From assembly GCA_016800925.1 (NCBI GenBank), contig JABCPU010000304.1, forward strand, positions 17,411-81,410: 64,000 nt of DNA. Direction: 5' to 3'. Positions 58,297 through 64,000 of the stretch are shown one piece after another; within the stretch, counting starts at the first letter, position 1; each line of letters starts with the position of its first letter. The DNA is from Suillus spraguei (taxonomy: Eukaryota; Basidiomycota; Agaricomycetes; Boletales; Suillaceae). The notes beneath the pieces are model-generated. The model did no database searches and was not told the origin of the DNA. It saw only the letters and a list, made by a program, of their open reading frames with translations. The position numbers were made by a program, and so were the translations under genes.

Positions 58297-58890
58297 ATGT
58301 CTTTCCCCACTGCATACATCACCCCTGTCACCATTGCCAACAATGACATCGACTCTGATGCTGAACACTACGGAACCCTTGCCACTGAAATCGACAACAC
58401 CTCATACATCGAAGCCGCCCTTCTATGTGAAGGACACGCCCTTGAAATTGAAAGAATTCTCACCGAAAGAGGTGCCTTCCCGGCCCTCCTCCTCGTCAAC
58501 ATTATCCGTACCGCCGCTCTCATCGAAGCCACAGCCAATGAAACCACAGATGCTACGTATCGTCAACGCTTCCTACATCTTCAAAAACGTATTCGTTCTT
58601 ACGCTATGCTGTTGCTTCCCAGTTCTTTTAAAAGTGATGTTGAAGAAGCTATTCACATCGTGGCCGAACGTCGAGCAGGCATTGCTCGACCTCCCTCTCT
58701 GCAGAAGATTCGCCACTTCCTATTCCAGCACCCCCTGCTTTGCACATGTATTCTAGTGTTGATGCCCTTGCTGGCTTATGCACTGCTGTCCAAGAGATCG
58801 GGCAGCTCACCAATACAGTCGGGAAACCATCCAGCCAATCAGTCGCTGAAACCAGAGCAGCCAGAAATTAGTCGAAGAAGCCATCACTGA
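58297..58890 (+). CDS. Extra ORF downstream of the chromodomain, 197 aa, one membrane segment
   Basis: An intact ATG-to-stop frame (MSFPTAYITPVTIANNDID) lies between pol and the 3' LTR of the plus chromovirus copy. The first 130 residues are helical and charged (YIEAALLCEGHALEIERILT, RIRSYAMLLLPSSFKSDVEE). One strong hydrophobic helix follows (LLCTCILVLMPLLAYALL, residues about 148-165) with a short basic and polar tail. It has no retroviral envelope features: no signal peptide and no Cys pattern. No family is recognised. It could be an accessory protein of this element or a captured host exon. The frame is intact while pol is broken, which is unusual. Confidence 0.5.
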   Translation: MSFPTAYITPVTIANNDIDSDAEHYGTLATEIDNTSYIEAALLCEGHALEIERILTERGAFPALLLVNIIRTAALIEATANETTDATYRQRFLHLQKRIRSYAMLLLPSSFKSDVEEAIHIVAERRAGIARPPSLQKIRHFLFQHPLLCTCILVLMPLLAYALLSKRSGSSPIQSGNHPANQSLKPEQPEISRRSHH

Positions 58891-58957
58891 TTTGCAACAA
58901 ATGCAAGCCGACCTCGCTTCTCCCCGAACCCCATCCCCCATCGAATAACCGACTTCA

Positions 58958-59759
58958 TTGTCTCCCATCGTAGTCTTTATGACCATCCTGCATGGTTATA
59001 CGAGCCCTGTACAGAGGAACAGTGTGAGCTGCAAAAAGATTAGGGATCCCGTGGCTGAACTAATAGCACTAGGTCCTCGCCTTCGCGACCTTCACATTCA
59101 TCCTCCCATGTCTATCCCATCATCATTCGGTCCAATGGATCCTGTCTCGCCAGTCTTAGTAAAAGACTTAGGCACCACCTCTCCGTCCTCCTCTAACGAA
59201 CTTCTCGCGGTTGCTGAACGAGGGACTACTCCTGACCTTCTCGCATCCGCATACACGCTAAACAGCAAGCAACAGGCACAGCTTCGACGTGACAATGCCT
59301 TCGCCTTAAAATGCATGACACGGAAGAAGGGTAAGAAGCGTGCTAGATCCACCAGTCCTACACCCGTCATCTCACCATCACCATTATGCACGTCTATTTC
59401 CACACTGATGAGAATATGAAATGCCGAGTCTGTGCATCATCGGACATTGACAAAAGAATTGTCTTGACTATCAGTGCCAAATCTGTCTGCGACACGCTCC
59501 CACCCATCTGTCCATTTATTGCCCTCAGTGTCATGGGGAACCACCATTTATGCTTACCTGGAAGGACAATGGATTTTATGATGCATTGCATAGGTGGGAA
59601 CAGTATCTTATTAACCGTCGACGACGAAAAGAAGGTCGACGGGCAAGGATTGTAGCAGAGGAGGAAGCGGCTTACATGTTAGGAGGAAGTGCTGCTGATG
59701 AAGACGTCGCTAACTATGACGACTATGATCCTGTCTATGATGACAATAGAGATGTTTGA
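58958..59759 (+). pseudogene. Zinc-binding accessory region before the 3' LTR, frame-shifted
   Basis: Two blocks make up one likely protein. 58958-59419 gives a Ser/Pro-rich section with a KKGKKRARSTSP basic patch. From 59406 a putative zinc module reads CRVC, then one frame over CQIC, CPQCHGEPP, then FYDALHRWEQYL and a basic RRRRKEGRRARIV stretch, ending in an acidic tail (DDYDPVYDDN) at 59759. The three CxxC pairs suggest a treble-clef or ribbon finger. A shift near 59465 separates the first CxxC from the others. It could be nucleic-acid binding. Its position between pol and the polypurine tract ties it to the element, but no known gag knuckle (CCHC) is present. Confidence 0.45.
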
Positions 59760-59783
59760 AAGTCAGTGACTTTCACCGTAATA

Positions 59784-59792
59784 CAGGGGTAA
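59784..59792 (+). promoter_or_regulatory. Polypurine tract-like priming site
   Basis: CAGGGGTAA lies immediately upstream of the LTR start TGTTACAG. LTR retrotransposons prime plus-strand DNA synthesis at such a purine run next to the 3' LTR. Short but correctly placed. Confidence 0.6.
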
Positions 59793-60264
59793 TGTTACAG
59801 TTGTATGTGCCTCTATTCATTCTTCATTTATCTCCTTACTTGTATATCATGTCACATGACTTGACTCATATGCTCAACGCATCTGTACAATACATGCCTT
59901 CCTTATTAGGATATGCAGTTACATTCTCACGGTTACTTGGTCTGTGCGCATATATCTACCTATTAAGCACAGTGTACTTGTAGTAGATTCCTTACTTTAA
60001 TCTTACTAGGTTTTACCTGGAACTTCCTTCACTTAGGTCTCCAACCTAAGTCGTCTTGAATCGTCTCTAAGTCTAAGCACTCCTTAGTCTTAGTCTCTAT
60101 TCTCGTAGAACCTCTTAGACTTGTCTTTGAGGCTGAACCCTTGGTTGTACTCGGAATGCGTTCCTTGTACTTTCACCTTGTCCTCTTCTGGACATTGTAG
60201 AACTTCCCAGCAGACCGCCTGTGTCTTTTCACTGTCGCTGGTGACGCCACCCTAGTTCATAACA
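59793..60264 (+). repeat. 3' LTR of the plus chromovirus copy (472 bp)
   Basis: It starts TGTTACAG and ends TTCATAACA, so the termini form the inverted pair TGTTA/TAACA with the canonical TG...CA. No coding features. Sequence homologous to the minus copy's integrase gene starts at the very next base (60265). A second LTR copy is not seen in the window, so the 3' boundary rests on the terminal motif and the abrupt junction. Confidence 0.72.
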
Positions 60265-63200
60265 CCGATCTTCCATGGTTGGTACTTATCTCCTCGGGAT
60301 CGTTCTGCCATAGTCATAGCAATATTGTGGCATGCAATGGCTTCTTCTCGGATCTTCTGCTGCTGGTATGGTAGAATCAGGTATTAAATGGGGAATGGCG
60401 CGGGGTTCATATCCCATCATGAGAAAGAATGGTGAAGCATTTCGGGCATTGTGTTTTCGATTATTGTGAATGAACTCAGCGATAGGGAGATGTTCTATCC
60501 AATCTCCAGGATTGTTGCGGCAGTAGATATGCAAATATGTTTCTAACTCTTGATTGAGTCGCTCGGTTTGACCATCAGTCTGAGGGTGGTAAGCCATAGA
60601 TGGAGTGATGGCATAGTCGAGGAGTCGGGCAAGTTCTTTTGAGAAACGAGATAGGAACTGCAGGCCACGATCAGAGATGACTTTGTCATGGAGTCCAAAT
60701 CGGCGATAAACATGTTTCAAAAATAACTTGGCAACACCTTCGGAAGTGATGGTTTTAAGGCAAGGGATAATAATTACCCCCTTCATAAGGCCATGGTCCA
60801 CCACGACCATGATACTATCAAAGCCCCCTGACACGGGGAGGTCGGTGATCAAGTTGACAGAGATTTGCGAAAAGGGACGGGAAGCAGAGGACGGGATTGG
60901 CAAAAGGGGAGGGTGGACCGGATGCGTGTCTGACTTCATTTGCTGACAAAGGGCGCAACCCTCAACATATTTACGGATGTAAGCACCCATAGAAGGCCAC
61001 CAAGCTTCCTGTTTAACAAGTTCTTCAGTTTTGAAATGACCAGGATGACCAGCGGTGATATGATCATGATAATGATTAAGGATGGCAGCACGATGGGCAG
61101 GGGGAATGTAAGCGTGGTTCTTGAAATAGAGTATGTCATGATCAATCTTCTAATCAGACAATGCCGACTTCATCAGAGGAAGACAAACACCGTCTAATGC
61201 ATCCGATGCAGTTTTGAATACAGGGTCATCCAATGGATCAGAAGTAGCCAATACATCAAGTAGATCATTGTTGATAAGCTGGACGAACAGGAAATCAGGA
61301 AAAAGCACGGTGTCTTTATTATCACGAGAACCATCATCATGATCCGGGTGACGTGAGAGGGCGTCTGGAGCAGCTAGTTTAGTACCCGCAACATGATGTA
61401 ATTCAATGTTAAAGAGTGACAATGTCAATTGCCAGTGAGCTTGTCATCGTGTTAACTTCTGTGTGGTACAGAAATATAGAAGGTTTTTGTGATCAGTGAA
61501 GACAAGGACAGTATGGGCACTTCCTTCAAGATAGTAACGCCATTCATTTAATGCACGGATGACTGCAAGTAATTCCCAATCGAAAATTTGACAGTTACAT
61601 TATGCAGGGTTTAATGACTGAGACAAGTAAGCACATGGGTGGTAGATGCCGTTTTCATCAGTTTGCAATGGGACACCTCCGGTCGCTACAAGAGAAGCAT
61701 CGGTTGCGACCGCAAATTGCCGGGATGGATCTGGATTGCGAAGTACCAGTTGTTTGATGAAGCGTTCCTTGAGATCTAGAAAGGTGTCCTGACATTGAGT
61801 TGTCCAAAGGAAAGGAGTGTCCTTCTTTGTGAGATCGATAAGGGGTTGTGCAATATTGGAGTAGTGGGAAATGAATGTGCGGTAGAAGTTGCAGAAGCCG
61901 AGGAATGACCGAACATCTTTTACCAATTTCAGAGTCGGCCATTCAGTGATTCCTTTGGTTTTGGCTGTGTCCATAGCCACTTGTCCAGGACGAATTATCA
62001 TCCCAAGGTATTCCACTTCTTCTGCATCGAAGGTACATTTTTCCGGTTTCAGGAATAAGTGTTCGTTTCATATTTTCATCAAAACTCGTCTAGTCCATTC
62101 GCAGTGTTCTGCCATTGTTGTAGAGAAGATCAGGATATCGTCCATGTAAATAACCATCCATCCTTCATTGATTTCTTGTTGGAAGGTGCGATTCATATAC
62201 GCTTGGAAGGTTGCCAGGGAATTGCAGAGGCCGAAGAACATGACATTTGGTTCGAAAAGGCCGAACTCCGTAGTAAATGCTGCTTTCCAGCAATCATCAG
62301 GATGAATGCGAATATTATTGTAACCAGACCGAATATCCATTTTCATAAAGAATTGTGCATTGTGAAGGCATGTGACAAGAGAGATAGGGAGTGGAAGCGG
62401 GTAAGCATTCTTGACTGTCCAATCATTGATGTAGCGGTAATCTTGACAAGGACGTAATTCTCCACTCTTCTTTCCTACAAAAAAGAAGCCACTAGCTTGA
62501 GGTGACTTCAATTCAGAAATGAAACCTTTCGCAACATTTTCGTCGATGAACATTTTAATGGCAGCGCATTCCTTTTCTTACAACGGGTAAACCTTAGATG
62601 TACGAGGGATAAAACCGGGTTTGGTATCGATACAATGATCTATACCAGGGCGTTCAGGGAGTAGTTTGTTCAGACCATCTTTAGCAAAGACATCCGCAAA
62701 GTCGTGCAGGTATTCCGGGACCAATTCTTCGAAGGGTTTCTTTTTCTTTTCCTTCTCATCCATGGCAAATTCTTGAGCTTTATTACTGTATTTCAGAGGA
62801 GGAAGGGAGTTTGTGGAATAGTTAGGGAGTTGTTCGAGTCGAGAAGTTTCATCACATGTGAGAGGTGTATGCATGGATACTTCATCAATGATTCTCATGT
62901 TAACCCTGTTGATGTCATATTCCACAAGGAATTCTCTGTCTCCGAGCTCATAAGAAGAAATTTTGTGTACTTCCGGTGCATGCCAAACATCCTGCATTGT
63001 ATTGAATTGTTCATCGTCTTCGGTAGGTATTGTGGTTGTCATGGGTTCATCCTGATCAGGAATTTCTTCGACGGAAGGGGTGAGCAATTTGGGCAGTACG
63101 AAGTACTTAGTTAACTTTGGGATGTTATGAGCTCGTCCTCCGAGATTGTCGTCAGGTTTCCGTTTTCCATGTTGTTGCTCTTTAACCAGTTGTTGTTCAA

Positions 63201-63990
63201 CTGGTTGCGATGGGGATGGTCAAAATTCTGGTTCAGATTCGTTTCTCTACATGAGGAATGGGCGATACAGGACGCTGTGGTAATTTTACTTGTGGAGGAG
63301 GGTTGTCGATTATGAACTCGTCAGGAATGTTAATGGAAGGAGCGACGACGGGTTTTGGAAGTTGTGAATTTTGCCATTTCTTGGGGTGGCAATGAAAAGC
63401 CGGGGGTAGCCCGTTCTTCTTCCGATCTGTGTCTAAGTCTAGTTTGATTTCGTCAGACTTCGTTGTTCGAGGAAGGACAAGTGTTTCAGCAGCCCAATCT
63501 ATACTTGGGTTTATGGCGCATAACCACAGGATTCCCAGAAGGATTTGATCTCTTTGTCCAAGTTTGGTGATATTGAACTTTCCATACATGGTTCATTCAT
63601 CAATTTTTACCACTAGGAGACAGTAATGCGTGATCGGCCCTCCCTTGATAAGAGTTCCATCCGCCATAGTAACTCGAAACGGTGTCTTAAGTTTTTTGTT
63701 GTGTGATTTGATGGAGTTTCACAAACTCCTCGGAAATGAACGTCCCTGCTGCGCCAGAATCAATAACAGCGGTAGTGTCAATGGATTTTAAGCGGGTACG
63801 CAAGTGAAGGGTGATAGGGATACAAAATTATTTTCTTTCACCTACAGCATGTACAAGCCTTAGTAATACATTGGGAGAAACATACATTGAATCCTTGTTT
63901 CTCCAATTTAAAAATCCTCTATAATCCACCTCACAGTTTCATCTTCGTCTTTGACTTCGGTTTGATGGAGCAGAGTCTTCTTCTTCTTTT
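60265..63990 (-). pseudogene. Chromovirus pol, minus copy, disrupted
   Basis: The protease region (63780-63600) carries the DSGAAGTFISEEF site. RT lies in 62553-62068 and 62016-61900 (MDIRSGYNNIRIHPDD, IYMDDILIFSTTM), RNase H near 61730-61450, and the integrase H2C2 finger and core in 61090-60286 ([33 protein letters not shown]). Breaks include a TAA where the plus copy has a Glu codon (near 62579), shifts near 62060, 61600 and 61430, and loss of everything after PRR at 60286. Dead copy. Confidence 0.88.
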
Positions 63991-64000
63991 CAGGACAGTT
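60265..64000 (-). mobile_element. Second chromovirus copy, minus strand, truncated at its integrase and running off the window
   Basis: Same family as the plus copy, with near-identical protein motifs throughout. It ends abruptly at 60265, at the sequence corresponding to plus-strand position about 57825, before the chromodomain. Its gag-side continues beyond 64000 (lysine-rich CPEKKKKTLLHQTEVKDEDE at the edge). Confidence 0.88.

Larger units (their letters stand above)
54098..60264 (+). mobile_element. Ty3/gypsy chromovirus, 5'-truncated plus copy with 3' LTR
   Basis: Order: protease, reverse transcriptase, RNase H, integrase, chromodomain, two further open regions, polypurine tract, 3' LTR. 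The match to the minus-strand copy starts at about 54098, so gag and the 5' LTR are missing. The pol frame is broken, making the copy non-autonomous. Confidence 0.88.

Noticed and set aside
58297..58890. Reading the extra chromovirus ORF as a retroviral envelope gene
   Set aside because: There is one hydrophobic helix but no signal peptide, cysteine pattern, cleavage site or spliced leader; the evidence does not support an envelope.

Overview
This window looks like chromosomal DNA of a mushroom-forming basidiomycete (Agaricomycetes). The evidence is the many introns of about 50 bp, protein families typical of that group, a Ty3/gypsy chromovirus, a pogo-like DNA transposon and NACHT-type and P-loop GTPase genes. 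No genus can be fixed from sequence alone.

The left half (about 1-32.2 kb) is ordinary gene-rich DNA. In order it holds: a decayed XPG/GEN1-type nuclease (-), an apparently intact RDH54/RAD54B recombination translocase (-), a secreted or membrane-anchored amidohydrolase-3 enzyme (-), the ER ubiquitin ligase HRD1 (+), an AIM41/GatB-YqeY mitochondrial protein (-), a 1.34-kb pogo-like transposon, a queuosine-salvage DUF2419 protein (+), an NAD kinase (+), a large conserved protein I do not recognise (+), a small 98-residue protein (+), a divergent pair of P-loop GTPase paralogues, and an amidase-signature enzyme (+). Several of these otherwise well-conserved genes need a single missing base restored to stay in frame. 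This is either draft-assembly error or recent decay, and it affects how the models should be read.

From about 33 kb the character changes. A NACHT fragment and a truncated XRN1 fragment lead into a repeat-dense region (35.2-47.4 kb) of several unrelated tandem arrays, long palindromes and foldbacks. Inside it, at 36.9-41.9 kb, lies one long multi-intron gene of unknown function. It is bracketed by a roughly 55-bp direct repeat and small palindromes, and it is the best candidate here for an undescribed mobile or selfish gene module.

The right end (47.4-64 kb) is transposon debris. It starts with a Myb/SANT-like (Harbinger-type) remnant and unassigned fragments. Two defective copies of one chromovirus family follow in opposite orientation, forming a 3.7-kb inverted repeat. 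The plus copy keeps a 3' LTR, a polypurine tract and two extra open regions between the chromodomain and the LTR, an unusual layout. The DNA-repair, ERAD, NADP-supply, tRNA-queuosine and hydrolase genes on the left do not form one pathway; they are a normal housekeeping neighbourhood next to a transposon-rich island.
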